Source: Paramarasmius palmivorus (lineage: Eukaryota; Basidiomycota; Agaricomycetes; Agaricales; Marasmiaceae). From it: a stretch of 64,000 bases of DNA. Within the stretch, counting starts at the first letter, position 1. Each line of letters starts with the position of its first letter. The stretch is taken from the NCBI GenBank assembly GCA_037176845.1, contig JAYKXP010000007.1:372001-436000 (forward strand), read 5' to 3'. Position numbers and translations under genes: made by a program. Below are positions 10,688-20,751 of this stretch, piece after piece. The notes beneath the pieces are model-generated. The model ran no database searches. It was not told the DNA's origin and saw only the letters and a list, made by a program, of their open reading frames with translations.

Positions 10688-12921
10688 CTTTGTAGGTCGA
10701 CTCGATGGAGAACTTCGTTGAAGAAAAGCATCCTTATATACAAAACTTCTTCTTTAATGAATCCGGAAGGTGGAATGTGAAGTCGTGACACCGCATGCAG
10801 CGTTCCGTCAGATGATGAAGCAAATCTGTCAACGGTATGGTTGCCACTTGTCAAACTCGACATAGAAGTGTGAAAGATACCCAACTTTTGACAAGCATAG
10901 GACTTGATGTGTCAATTAAGAGCCTCGAAGGGCCGATCAACATGTGGGATACAGAGAGTGTGAGACTAATTTTACTTCAAGAACATCAGTTTTAGGACTT
11001 GAATGGCGAGGAGCATAAGATACCAAGGTTTGCGTTTCCGTAGAGCCTCTGGTGTTGATTCATCCAACCATTTCCCTTCCGAGCCCCGGACAGACACATC
11101 AAAATGATGGGTGGAACGCATTTGTAGTTAATCCACAGCCATGCTGTACTGGAAAAGATAATGTACCATCCAGGTGGCGAGAATAAATACCTACTGATTC
11201 TTGATTGTGGTGCTCCGGATCTGTAGTTAGCGTGGCGCCCCAACCAGGAACGTTCCACTGATATCGAAAGTTACCCACTGCCACCCGAGATGTGAAGTTG
11301 AGCCTTCTGGTATTGATATTATTTTGCGACGGTTTGGCCATAGAGGTGGATGCAAAAGATGTTAGACATTGTCTGTAGAACTGTCAACACGTAACAGACT
11401 AGGGGCGACACTTCGCAGCTTGATGATCTGTAACAAAAGTTTACCTATCGAGGTGACTTTTCCACTTCCGCTTCGCTCTCATCTACAGCTTCTTCGCCTT
11501 CACGTCCAGTGTCGCCATGTTCCAAAACGGGGACGAGTCCTCTTCGTCGTCCAAGTCTTCTATGTCTGCATCCTCAAGACAGTAGGACCTGAACTGTGGC
11601 CCATATCTTGTCTGCGTCTGCAAAACCTTAGTAGCTATCATCTGAAGATAATGACGACATTGCACGCCCCATCTAACCACAGTTCAGTCCGTCTCCCGTT
11701 CACATATCATGCCAAATCCACATGTGAACACACCTTCCACTCTTCTTCTGCAGCACCGACCAAGATTCTGCAGCTTCCGCGTGAGGGTTTCCAAATTAGG
11801 GAGTGCTTCGACCGTTCCATCTGGCAAAAGAATGATATGTTACTGTACAACATAGCATTCTACCTCGAGAGTGAATGTCGGACCATGAGTAGCAGGTAGT
11901 ATGTCGATGGCAAATCAAAGCTTCTTCATTGGCAATGAATAGTAACAGAGTGCACAGGAAAGGTAACGGAGAACTATTCAGGAAGGAGTTGTGGTAGCCT
12001 ATTCAATAGTGGTCAGCAGTATCAAGGAAGATTTATTGAATTGTACCTCTAGAACGCCTCCCAGAATCCAAACCCAGCTCCAAAGGCGTAGGCAAGACCA
12101 AATTCCACAAGGGATCCAACTTGAGAATCAGAAATCGGATCTGTTGTAACTTGTCGGCCACTCCAAATGCTGTCGAACATTCGGTCGTACACATGATAGC
12201 TTCCTTCTATTCCAGGTTTGATGAATTGCGAGGAGGGGTATGCACTTGACACTTGAGACGCCAGCCCATTTTCCATTTCCACCGTGCGTAATTAATAATC
12301 GGTCGCCATTTGTACAGATACCTCGATTCCGAGCACAATAACAGAGTAAAAAGTAAGGAGCCCAGTCTAAGCCGAATACAACTCAGGCATTTGCATTTCA
12401 CCTAGGTGCAAGCGTTCCACAGGGTCAACGAAAAGCCCTATGCGTGTCCGAACGAGCTCAGGAAGATGAACTGAAGGGGATGATAGTGCGTCCCGCCGGT
12501 TGAGTCTGTCTTCATCTGTGTGGTGAATACAGATTTGGCGGAAAGAGCCGGTGGTGAACCTTTGAAGCTCCAGCGCCAGACGTCATCGACAAGAGAAAGC
12601 GATAGGTGCCTATGTACGGCAAGCTGGGGGATTTACTGGACGCTCTCGGGAGGGGGAGCGTTGTCAATGCTCAACGCAGTAGGCGAAGAAAGGGATCTTG
12701 TGACGACAGAAGATACCTGTCGAACTGGAAAGTGGCCTTTGGGGACGTGGGGACGCGTATTGCTGGATGGTGGTGGTGGTGTTCAAAAAAAAGTTGGTCT
12801 CTTTCTCACACGCCGAGTTAGGCGCGCATTTTAGCGCTCTCGCAGCAGCAAAGGTATTTCTCAAAACCAAAAGTACATAGGTTCAGACTAATACTACATG
12901 AATGAAGGGTCATAAAAGTGC
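10688..12921. other. 2.2 kb region without a confident gene
   Basis: Several short minus-strand frames might be exons of small genes. The frame from 11341 (MAKPSQNNINTRRLNFTSRV) continues FRYQWNVPGWGATL. A second, out-of-phase frame ends near 10976 with WLDESTPEALRKRKPWYLML. A third lies at 12049-12282 (SQFIKPGIEGSYHVYDRMF). I could not join the first two without crossing an in-frame TAA, so either an intron is missed or the gene is broken. The 11369-11899 plus-strand frame has no recognisable feature. The lysozyme promoter lies at the left end. Confidence 0.4.
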
Positions 12922-15065
12922 TTAAAGTACATAAATGAACTCATCGTTTTCCTATAATGGCTCTTATATTAGCATTGCACTTGGAAATCACTGTCTCAAG
13001 CAACTTACCCGGTCCGTCATATCCAAAAACGCATTCTCTCCTAGCTTTTGATTATCCACCGTCTCCTTGTTGTCGAATTTCCTAGCCATAGACATATCCT
13101 TGATCTTTGCAGGCTTGCCATTTGCTACCCTCTGCTTCTCTTTCTTCTTGTTCAACCATGCGAGATTTGCCGCAGTTAATCCAATGGTGAGAATGAGAAC
13201 ACAGAAGCAGATCATGACGCTGCGTAACCCTGGGATGTAGCCTGGAGCATCTTTTTCGTGGAAAAGATAGGGGTTGAAGATCTATTTGTGTCGGGTTGGT
13301 AAGCCTGACAAGAAAGAGAGACAAGGAGACTAACGTGAGCAAAGGATGACTATTTGTGTCGAGTCGGTAAGTCTCTCAGAAAAGAAGAGCCAAAAGAAGA
13401 CTGACGGCAAAGTTATACGAAGCCATATACGCTGCCTTCTTTGATTGGCCTGCGACGTTGGATATGATCCAACTATGATGATGTTAGGAATTGTCCAACA
13501 AGTTAAAGGCCAACAACATGCCTAATCAACAATGGATTCGCACTGAACAAGAAACTAATCAAGTAGTACCCCACCAAAAGCGCACCCTGATATGACTTTT
13601 CACGAGGAATTGCGTACAGCACCGCGACACCGGCAACAACTGGAGCCATGGCACTGGCAAGGATGATGGAACGGGTCTTGAAACGCGTTGCGACCCAGGA
13701 GGCGAACATAATAATGACGAACTGGAGGGCACCGAAGGGCATGTCTTTTGGGTTTCAGTCAAAAGAAGAGGAGAAAAACGACAGAAAGGAACGCACTCAA
13801 CAACATGGTCGTCCTTGAATCAAACCCTGCAAGTCCTTTCAAGATGAGGGGGCCGAATACGGTTGATGTCTGTTTCCGGCCTCCAGTTCAACGATTGGCC
13901 TCGTATTCAAACGAAATAAACACACCGAAGCACCCATATTGACAATCGTGACCATTGCAAAGAACAGCAAACCTCTTAACTCGGTAAACATCTCCAGCAC
14001 CTGTCTCCACTTGAACTTGTGGTTGACGATACCGGTGTTGTTCGACCTAAGCCTCTCGACAGCTTTGAGTCGGTCTTCAGGTGTGAGGAAACGAGCTTCG
14101 CCGGGGGAGTTATCCAGAATGAAGCTATGAGAATTGGATGTTAGTCAAAGCAAGCTGGTAGAAAAGACAGACAAACTATAATATGGGCCCAGTGATAACT
14201 GTCGTCAACCCAGTGATCATGAACAATATCTGGTAGTTGTGCAGCTTGTCCGTCTCGATGTAACTGAGACCATAGGCCAGCGCCGAACCGAGGATAGAGG
14301 CAATTCCATTGGTCGAATACCAGGTTGCTACACGCATTCTGCGTTGTTTGGTCAGTACCTATGTACGAAACCTGAGTCACAGTGAACTCACGGTTGCTCC
14401 GCTCTTCGGTACCACGATGAAGTAATCATCGAGAACAGGGGGATACACAGCGCCTCAAAGAATCCGAGGAAGAATCTCCCAGCCATCAACCCAGCAAAGT
14501 TGCGTGCGCCAGCCATACCGCAGAGCGCGCAACCCCAGAAGAAGACCTGTACCAGCTCGTCAATACAACACAGCACGAATGACGGTACAGTGTTACTCAC
14601 GATAACAGGCATAACCACCTTCACCGGATACTTGACTAGGACATATGCGCCAATAGGCTGAGCAGCCATCTGCGCGTAATATCCCACTGATCCAACGGAG
14701 GAGTACTGGTTCCCAACAAGGTTCGTGTCTTCCTTCAACCCAAAGACGGCGGAGTACCCAATGACGACCTACGTTCATCAAGTAAAGTTAGTTTACGACA
14801 CACTGAGAAAGAAAACAAGAACATACCTTATCCAGGATCTGCAAGAAATACACCCACGTAAGGATACTGAGCAGGTGAAGGTCAGTTTTGCGGACGATTC
14901 GTCGGGACTGTTGCGTGCAACGTTAGCGTCCAAACAGTCACCGAACCGGAGGCAACCACTCACATCCTCGTCCGTAACGATAACCCTCTCGCCGGGTTCA
15001 GCAACACTAGCATCCTCGATACGGATCTCGTCTGCCTTTTCGGTACCCATATTGTTGGACGACAT
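12922..15065 (-). CDS. MFS transporter, allantoate permease/Dal5-like (anion:cation symporter) family
   Basis: Twelve-helix plasma-membrane carrier of the ACS family, which imports organic anions such as allantoate, nicotinate-like compounds or other small acids; the substrate is not predictable. The N-terminus is cytosolic and acidic (MSSNNMGTEKADEIRIED). Membrane segments include SVGYYAQMAAQPIGAYVLVK and NFAGLMAGRFFLGFFEAL, which carries the family pattern GRFFLGxxEA. The loop between halves reads SPGEARFLTPEDRLKAVERL. The second half contains VATRFKTRSIILASAM and ends CFCVLILTIGLTAANLAWLN. The last exon, ENDEFIYVL, follows a small intron and matches the family's usual ending (ENxxFxYVL). 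Around 13282-13405 two nearly identical introns flank a 15-nt exon encoding SSFAH. A TATA-like box (GTATATAAAC on the minus strand) lies at 15111-15120. Confidence 0.88.
13282..13334 (-). repeat. Intron, copy B of a duplicated intron pair
   Basis: 53-nt intron of the MFS gene, reading on the minus strand from GTTAGTCTCC to CGACACAAATAG. It strongly resembles the neighbouring intron at 13350-13405 along its whole length, including the last dozen bases. The two are separated only by the 15-nt exon at 13335-13349. Confidence 0.8.
13350..13405 (-). repeat. Intron, copy A of a duplicated intron pair
   Basis: 56-nt intron of the MFS gene, from GTCAGTCTTC to CGACACAAATAG on the minus strand, nearly the same as the intron at 13282-13334. 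The codon order YNFA / SSFAH / IFNPYLF across the pair matches the known spacing of Dal5-type transporters (YNAASSAGNIIGPLLF), so both introns and the microexon are needed for a normal protein. Confidence 0.8.
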
Positions 15066-16092
15066 TCTTCAGAATTGAGAATCCCGAGTCTCCGTAATCG
15101 TTCCTTTGGGGTTTATATACCTCCTTGCCTACGCGTATTCAGGGAAGAAGAAAAGAGAGTATGCGCGTGTTCGGGCCGTAGGAAAGTAAAAGATCGCCAA
15201 CTCTTATCACGAGAACATAAAGTGCCCAGCCATCATCATGATTCATTCGCTTGTTTAGTGTTTTACCCCGCATTGGTGGGATCGGGGATAGTAGGTGGTG
15301 TGGGGTAAGTACTAAGGGACGAAAGTGAGAGGAATTTGAAAGACCTTGAAGGAAGCCGTAGTTTCCATAAAGGTTTTGGGAAGGCTGAGAACTTGGAAGG
15401 AAGGATAACGGTCCGCTGGTCGGTCCGAGGCTGAGGTTGTAGGTGGAAGTGCTTTGCGTAAAGATAAGTCACAGTGAAAGGTCGTCCCCGTTTGTAGCCG
15501 TATGCCCTGGACGTAATGTTTGGGATCCAGAGAGGATAATCCTATGATAGAGGCCCATATACACCGGCTATGTTCGCGGGTAGACTCTAAGAAGCCCCGC
15601 CTGATATGAGGCTGCCGTTGCCGGTGGTTCGTGGAAGGCCGTGACCACACCAAAGGACCACAGGAACATCTGAACCACAAACGCACCCTCAAACATCAAG
15701 CGATGATGTATCAGGTGCGTATTCGTGCATTCTCGAACTCTTAGAAAGGGGAAAAAACGCGCAAACCTAGTTCATGATGTCCACGGTGTTCTCTAGAAGT
15801 CTGGAAACGAAAACCGCCAAATCCATAACCGAGTCTCAAAGTCTCAACTTTACAACATCGGTCAGGACCGAAGAGCCGAGTCTTTAGTGGCAATGATCTA
15901 GAATAACTGGGATGATCATGAACTCGTGAGCCAACATATTCGAGATTCGAGGTGGAAGCTCGTACCGACGGCAGTTTTAGGTACCAGCTGAAACTTCATC
16001 AGGCGTCATTTATTGCTGTTGAGCTTTGGAAGCGTAAGATTTGTAAGGCAGTATGTAGGAACACGAACTATGTCCAAAAGTCATAGGTCTCT
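15066..16092. other. 1 kb intergenic region
   Basis: Upstream of the MFS gene and downstream of the Rpp1 gene. The 126-codon minus frame at 15312-15692 is Arg/Pro/Ser-rich with no recognisable domain and I do not call it. A TATA-like element for the MFS gene lies at 15111-15120. Otherwise I see nothing. Confidence 0.5.
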
Positions 16093-17087
16093 TCAAGAAG
16101 TTCCAGTACTACTAGCACCTCCGCCGCCTTTATCCTTCTTCCGTTTCTTTTTCTTCTTCTCTCCCCCTCCGCCTTCTTGTGTTTGCTGCGGCTGATTCTC
16201 TTCGCGGGCACGTTTTTTATTGGGCTGGCTAGATTCTTGACCAGGCGCAGACTCCTGAGCCTGTGTGGGCTGTGCAGGTTGGGACTGAGACTGAGGCGGT
16301 TGCCATCCCTCAGGAATGACAACCGTAGGTTCACTCAGTACCGCTCGATACGTTTTACGCGTCTCTACGCGGACATGAGTATATGTGACAAAGTCAGATA
16401 CGATATACTGTATCACTTACGCGCTCTCAACACCAAACTCTTTGGTTCCTTCGTCAATGACGTATGTGCTGCATCCTGTGGCATACCTAGCAACGACACG
16501 AGGTTGGCTATATCCCTCGGCGCGCGTAGTTCGCCCAACTCCTGTGCCCCACTGCTCACAATAATCCCTTTTCCTTTCGTCACGCGAACCAACTCTCTCG
16601 CCGAAGCCCACCAATGTCTCTTCTCGTTTGAATCGCTTATCGCGCCAGCATATGGGATCTCAAATACTGCACCGTTTTTGAGAGCGGTACGTATCAATGT
16701 ATGTTTGAGATGGAAAGGTAATCGGGGAAGTGTGAGTGGGATGGATATTACGTGCGTTGTGAGTGCAGAAGGTAATGTATGCGTAAGACATGCTGCAGAT
16801 AACGTAGCTTGTGTTGTTGGCACGAGAGCTAGTATATCGTAGCCAGCGAAGAATGCTGAATGAGATGAGGTGAGGTTAAACCCTTTTTCGGAATCGGCGT
16901 CCAAGATGATGGTGAGTCGTTTGAGAAAGACTATGCCCGGTCGTGATGGTACGTCTGCAAGAGTATTTTTGTGCTTTTTTGGATCATATTTCCCTTGAAT
17001 TGTTTGATTGAGAGCAATGACAGTGTATCCAAGATGAATGAGGAGGTCGATATGCGCCGGTGAAGAGACGTTGAGATCAAAGTACAT
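16093..17087 (-). CDS. RPP1: RNase P/MRP protein subunit Rpp1 (RPP30)
   Basis: TIM-barrel protein subunit of nuclear RNase P, which removes tRNA 5' leaders, and of RNase MRP. It begins MYFDLNVSSPAHIDLLIHLG, the typical RPP30 opening (FDLN). It continues YTVIALNQTIQG, then ILDADSEKGFNLTSSHSAFF and GYDILALVPTTQATLSAAC, followed by NGAVFEIPYAGAISDSNEK and GKGIIVSSGAQELGELRAPR and the helix RDIANLVSLLGM. One intron near 16415 (donor GTAAGT, acceptor CGCGTAG) joins VLRA to QTRKTYRAVL. The tail is a low-complexity Gln/Pro then Lys/Arg-rich stretch (GEKKKKKRKKDKGGGG), probably a nuclear or nucleolar signal. It is divergent from the eS4 gene with 346 bp between starts. Confidence 0.92.
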
Positions 17088-17433
17088 TTGGGAGTGGGGT
17101 TAGGGTTGGAGTGCTGAGGACTCAGGGTTAAGGTTTACGCCACCTGCAGTATTTTGTATGAGCACGTATTCTAGTGTCCTTATAGATCCTTGTTCCTTGA
17201 ATATTCCTGATCATTTACAAGACATTGACAAGGCATCCAAAAGGTGACACCAAGAACTTGGAGCCTTGCATTGAGGCAACTTGCGTTAGCGCTCAGCAAA
17301 CCTTTTTCCCACAGTTTACCTAATCCTTCACACGATCCAATACACCACAGATCTTGACACTACGAGTACACCGTTTGCCCCGTCGCCCTCAAGACTCCTC
17401 AAGACTTTCTCAAGGCAAGCCAGGTAGCACAAA
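17088..17433. promoter_or_regulatory. Divergent promoter region, Rpp1 / ribosomal protein eS4
   Basis: 346 bp between the two divergent ATGs. It includes pyrimidine-rich stretches just upstream of the eS4 start (agactcctcaagactttctc around 17391-17410), in keeping with ribosomal protein genes. No classical TATA box was identified. Confidence 0.5.
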
Positions 17434-18373
17434 ATGGTCAGTATCACCCTTGAAAAGCCATGATATCGCATTTCATCTCGTATCTTTGGCTGTTTTTCGA
17501 TGGATTGGCTGACATGACTTTGGATGTAGGCCAGAGGACCCAAAAAACACTTGAAACGTCTCGCAGCTCCTTCATCATGGATGCTCGACAAGCTCAGCGG
17601 CACTTACGCTCCTCGTCCATCTCCTGGTCCCCACAGACTCCGCGAATCCCTTCCCCTCACCGTATTCCTTCGCAACCGTCTCAAATACGCCTTGACCGGT
17701 CGTGAAGTCACTGCCATCGTCAAGCAGCGCTTGATCAAAATCGACGGTAAAGTCCGCACAGACGAGACCTACCCCACCGGTTTCATGGACGTTGTTTCCA
17801 TCGAAAAATCCGGCGAACACTTCCGTTTGCTCTACGACGTCAAGGGTCGTTTCACCATCCACCGCATCACCCCCGAAGAAGCTTCATACAAGCTCTTAAA
17901 AGTCAAAAAGGTCGCTTTGGGTGCTCGTGGTGTTCCCCATATCGTCACTCACGATGGAAGGACGATCCGGTACCCTGACCCTCTCATCAAGGTCAACGAT
18001 ACCGTCAAATTCGACATTCAACAAAACAAGATTGTTGACTTTGTCAAGTTTGACACGGGAAACATTGTCATGGTCACGGGTGGAAGGAACATGGGAAGGG
18101 CGGGTGTTATCGTTCACCGGGAGAAGCACATTGGAGACTTTGACATTGTTCATGTTAAGGATTCGCTGGACAGGACGTTCGCAACGAGGTGCGCTTACTC
18201 GACTGTTTCTTTGGATCTCTTGTTCATCCTCTATACCCAGATTGTCCAACATTTTCGTTATCGGCGAGGGCATCAAGCCTTGGATATCCCTTCCCAAAGG
18301 AAAGGGTACCAAGCTCACCATTGCAGAGGAGAGAGATGTCAGGAGAAAGAGGGCTGCAGAGTCCTCCACTTAA
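17434..18373 (+). CDS. RPS4: 40S ribosomal protein eS4
   Basis: Small-subunit ribosomal protein. Exon 1 holds only the ATG (17434-17436), intron 1 is 17437-17529, exon 2 is 17530-18188, intron 2 is 18189-18240 and exon 3 is 18241-18373, giving 264 residues, the usual length. The sequence opens [14 protein letters not shown] and keeps highly conserved blocks such as [39 protein letters not shown] and [20 protein letters not shown]; the C-terminus reads [20 protein letters not shown] and [14 protein letters not shown]. An ATG-only first exon is common in fungal ribosomal protein genes and places the first intron directly after the start codon, where it often aids expression. Confidence 0.97.
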
Positions 18374-18784
18374 GTTGTCTACCTACTCTACATGTTGTTG
18401 TATGGCCAGCTTTTTTCTCTCTTCATGCTATAACATCATATGGGTCATGCGCACGACTATAAGCAATTGGTGGACCCTGGGGTGGCAAAATCTGAGTACA
18501 GATGAACCAGGATTAAACACCATGTACTGGAGTGCTGGACGCGCGTCCAACGATGTACGTAGCGTTGGCATGTTTGAATCGTCGAGTCCACTAGTACTCT
18601 TACAGTCACAATATTGGAATGTCCAATGGGTTCTACAACCGCTACCAGCAGGTCGTGGCAACTCCAAGGGCCCGAGCAACTGTCGGCGGTCGCGCTTCAG
18701 CTTCAGTCACTGTACTTTGAAATGATCGAATTTCAACAGATCAACATTCTTTACACATATTGTACACGCTGTCATGTCCACTCT
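18374..18784. other. Convergent intergenic region
   Basis: 411 bp between the 3' ends of the eS4 gene and the fungal kinase-like gene. No coding frame with recognisable content. Confidence 0.5.
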
Positions 18785-20517
18785 CTACAACCATTCTACC
18801 ATCTGCATATCATGTTCCTGCGTAATTAGCCCATTTGGGGCCACACCTTCAGGCCGCGCCAGCTGCATGTTGATCGTCAAAGGGTACCGTGCTTTACCTA
18901 GCCTACCTGACCAGTCAAAGTCCAGAAGCACGACTTGAGGCCCTTGAGGAAGCACTCTGACCAAGGTGTTGGCGCGTCGAATATCTCCGTGTACATATCC
19001 ACCTTGGTGCAGCTGTATGACAGCCTCCCTAACCCGATTCCTCAGAGTCGGTAGCTCCTGTAGACAGGACTCGAAGGACACACAATGTCCAGTCAAGTTC
19101 TCCGTGACAATCATGGTCCAGCCAAAGAAGTGGTTAATAGCAATAATGTTTGGAGCAAACCCTTGCTTCGCCGCAAAACTGTGAGCGTCTTCACAGTAAC
19201 GGCGAGAAAACTTGATACAGAGTTTCCTTCTGCTGCTACCCGAAGCGAAGAAGACACGCTTTGGCTCGACAGCCCGCTCGTAGGTAAAATAATGGCGAGC
19301 GGTCGGGTCGTCTTTCGTAGTGTAATAATTCCGGAACGGGAATTCGGGTTGCAGAAGTGCCGTAGGATTGGGTATGGTGTAAAAGGAAGACAGTTCTCCG
19401 ATGGCGATTCTAAGGGCACAAACCATCCTGGCGCTGTCGTAGTATTCTTCTATGTTGGTGGTGTGGATGTGAAGTGAATATGTTCCCCGATATTCGACGT
19501 GGGGTCGATCAACAAAGGTTGCAGCAGCAAGACCTATCAGCCCACCTGTCATAGAGAGCGCTAAGTACAGGAGACGCTCTGTCGATGCAACAGGAAATTA
19601 GACATTCTTACCTGTGTTGTTCACGATGATCACAGGAAAATTCCACTTCCTCGCTTCTTCGTTCCCAAGTTGAATGACTTTTTCTCTGGCGTATTCTAGA
19701 TAGCAAGTAATTGACTTGATATACGACTCGCCAGTCCCGGATCCGATCTCGTTCTTGAGCTCTTGAAGGTCTATCAAGAAATCGTGTTCAAGTGAGCAAT
19801 TCCGAACTCGGATGTCTCCGTCAGTGTGATATGTTTCTGTTGGGTGTACATATATTTGCTGGCCTACGTGTTGAGAGGATTCTGGTGATCGCCTTCCGTC
19901 GTTCTTCCTCGGTGCTGTATACCTCGGTGATATCCTCGCGAAGTGTTGCGAAACAGGATACGTCCTGAACCTCGGGGACGCAGCTGGACAAGTTGTGGCG
20001 GAACCGACACAGGGCTTCATTGAGAAGTGAGGCGGTACAGCTTTCTCCGTACATACTGGACGCCCACAAACGAGATGTGACTTCGGGTTGATCTGGCGTT
20101 TCTGGAAGGCTTCCAACTTGGCCTCGGAAGATGGAGCATTGGTTCTGTTGTCGGCAAGAAAATGATTTCGCTCGGCGACAAATGGCTCGTGATCTTCTTC
20201 AAGTGTAGCTTGAGGATTACAACTCAGCATGTATGGGTACGATAGGGACAACGGAAGTGCACCTGGTGATGAAAAGGACTTGAATTGCTGAAGGTATTCG
20301 ATTGAAATCTGGACGCGTCTCAACTTGCTTTCCAAAATTCTGATTTCCTTTTTGATTTCTTTCTGAAGCTCCGAGTCTGGGAAGCCCAGAATTTCTTACT
20401 GCTCGAGCCTCTCCCGCTGTTCCGCGAGCGCCAGCTTGAGATCCATACTTTGGTCGATGTATGATTGCCAGTTGATTGCCAGTCTTCTAGTTTGGGTCGC
20501 TTTGGCTGGGGTTCCAT
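18785..20517 (-). pseudogene. Fungal kinase-like protein with several reading-frame lesions
   Basis: Member of the expanded kinase-like family of mushrooms. The C-terminal domain has the catalytic loop HGDIRRANTLV and, in place of DFG, LDFDWSG; the middle has HTDGDIRV, LKNEIGSGTGESY and WNFPVIIVNNTG, joined through an intron to GLIGLAAATF. Three lesions are visible. First, an 11-bp tandem duplication (20462-20483) shifts the frame between EDWQS and YIDQSMDLKLALAEQRERLEQ. Second, a TAA follows that Q directly, before EILGFPDSELQ. Third, near 20030 the family-like block SLLNEALCRF to RKAITRILS lies in another frame than the sequence on either side, and returns to the first frame near 19870. The frame from 20335 to 19598 has no stop, so a product with about 55 altered residues is possible. 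A canonical 86-nt splice (GTATGG to TTCAG) could hide the first two lesions. An upstream ATG at 20683 may belong too. Sequencing error is an alternative. Confidence 0.65.
20462..20483. repeat. 11-bp perfect tandem duplication inside the kinase-like gene
   Basis: The unit tgattgccagt occurs twice in a row. Removing one unit joins two frames into one coherent helical sequence (EDWQS with YIDQSMDLK), so the duplication looks like the mutation that shifted the frame. Confidence 0.75.
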
Positions 20518-20662
20518 TGTACTATGTGAAATCGAGAGTCAGCACTTGGTTTCTCATGCGATATTTATCCAGAGCAAACTATGTACTCACTGACTTCCAA
20601 TGATGAAGGCTGCAAGCAAAAGGGAAACGACGGACTCCAGCGGACTCCGGAGTCTGAGCCGG

Positions 20663-20682
20663 CTGCCGTGGGCGCCAATTCA
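20663..20682. repeat. 20-bp exact repeat, copy 1
   Basis: Sequence ctgccgtgggcgccaattca, identical to 23554-23573 and centred on the palindrome ggcgcc. On the minus strand both copies can read NWRPRQ in frame near the 5' end of a kinase gene. Confidence 0.7.
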
Positions 20683-20751
20683 TCGCGAGGCACTAAAATT
20701 CGTATATCTTTTAGTGTTACGTGCATCTTTACGGATCGTTAAAATTAAACA

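Noticed and set aside
11369..11899. 176-codon plus-strand open frame
   Set aside because: No recognisable domain, no plausible intron structure, and composition like random sequence.
12922..15065. MFS carrier as exporter of the left-edge metabolic group
   Set aside because: ELL and lysozyme genes lie between, and Dal5-type carriers are usually nutrient importers.
15312..15692. 126-codon minus-strand open frame
   Set aside because: Arg/Pro/Ser-rich with no domain; lies in an ordinary intergenic region.
20398..20420. A 23-nt intron (GTAAGA to CCCAG) that would remove the TAA
   Set aside because: Far shorter than any other intron in the window (about 47 nt or more) and below the usual splicing minimum.
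18785..20517. Treating the kinase-like gene as intact by using an 86-nt intron
   Set aside because: The intron has legal ends but would remove a family-like coiled-coil block, and it does not explain the separate frameshift pair near 20030 and 19870.
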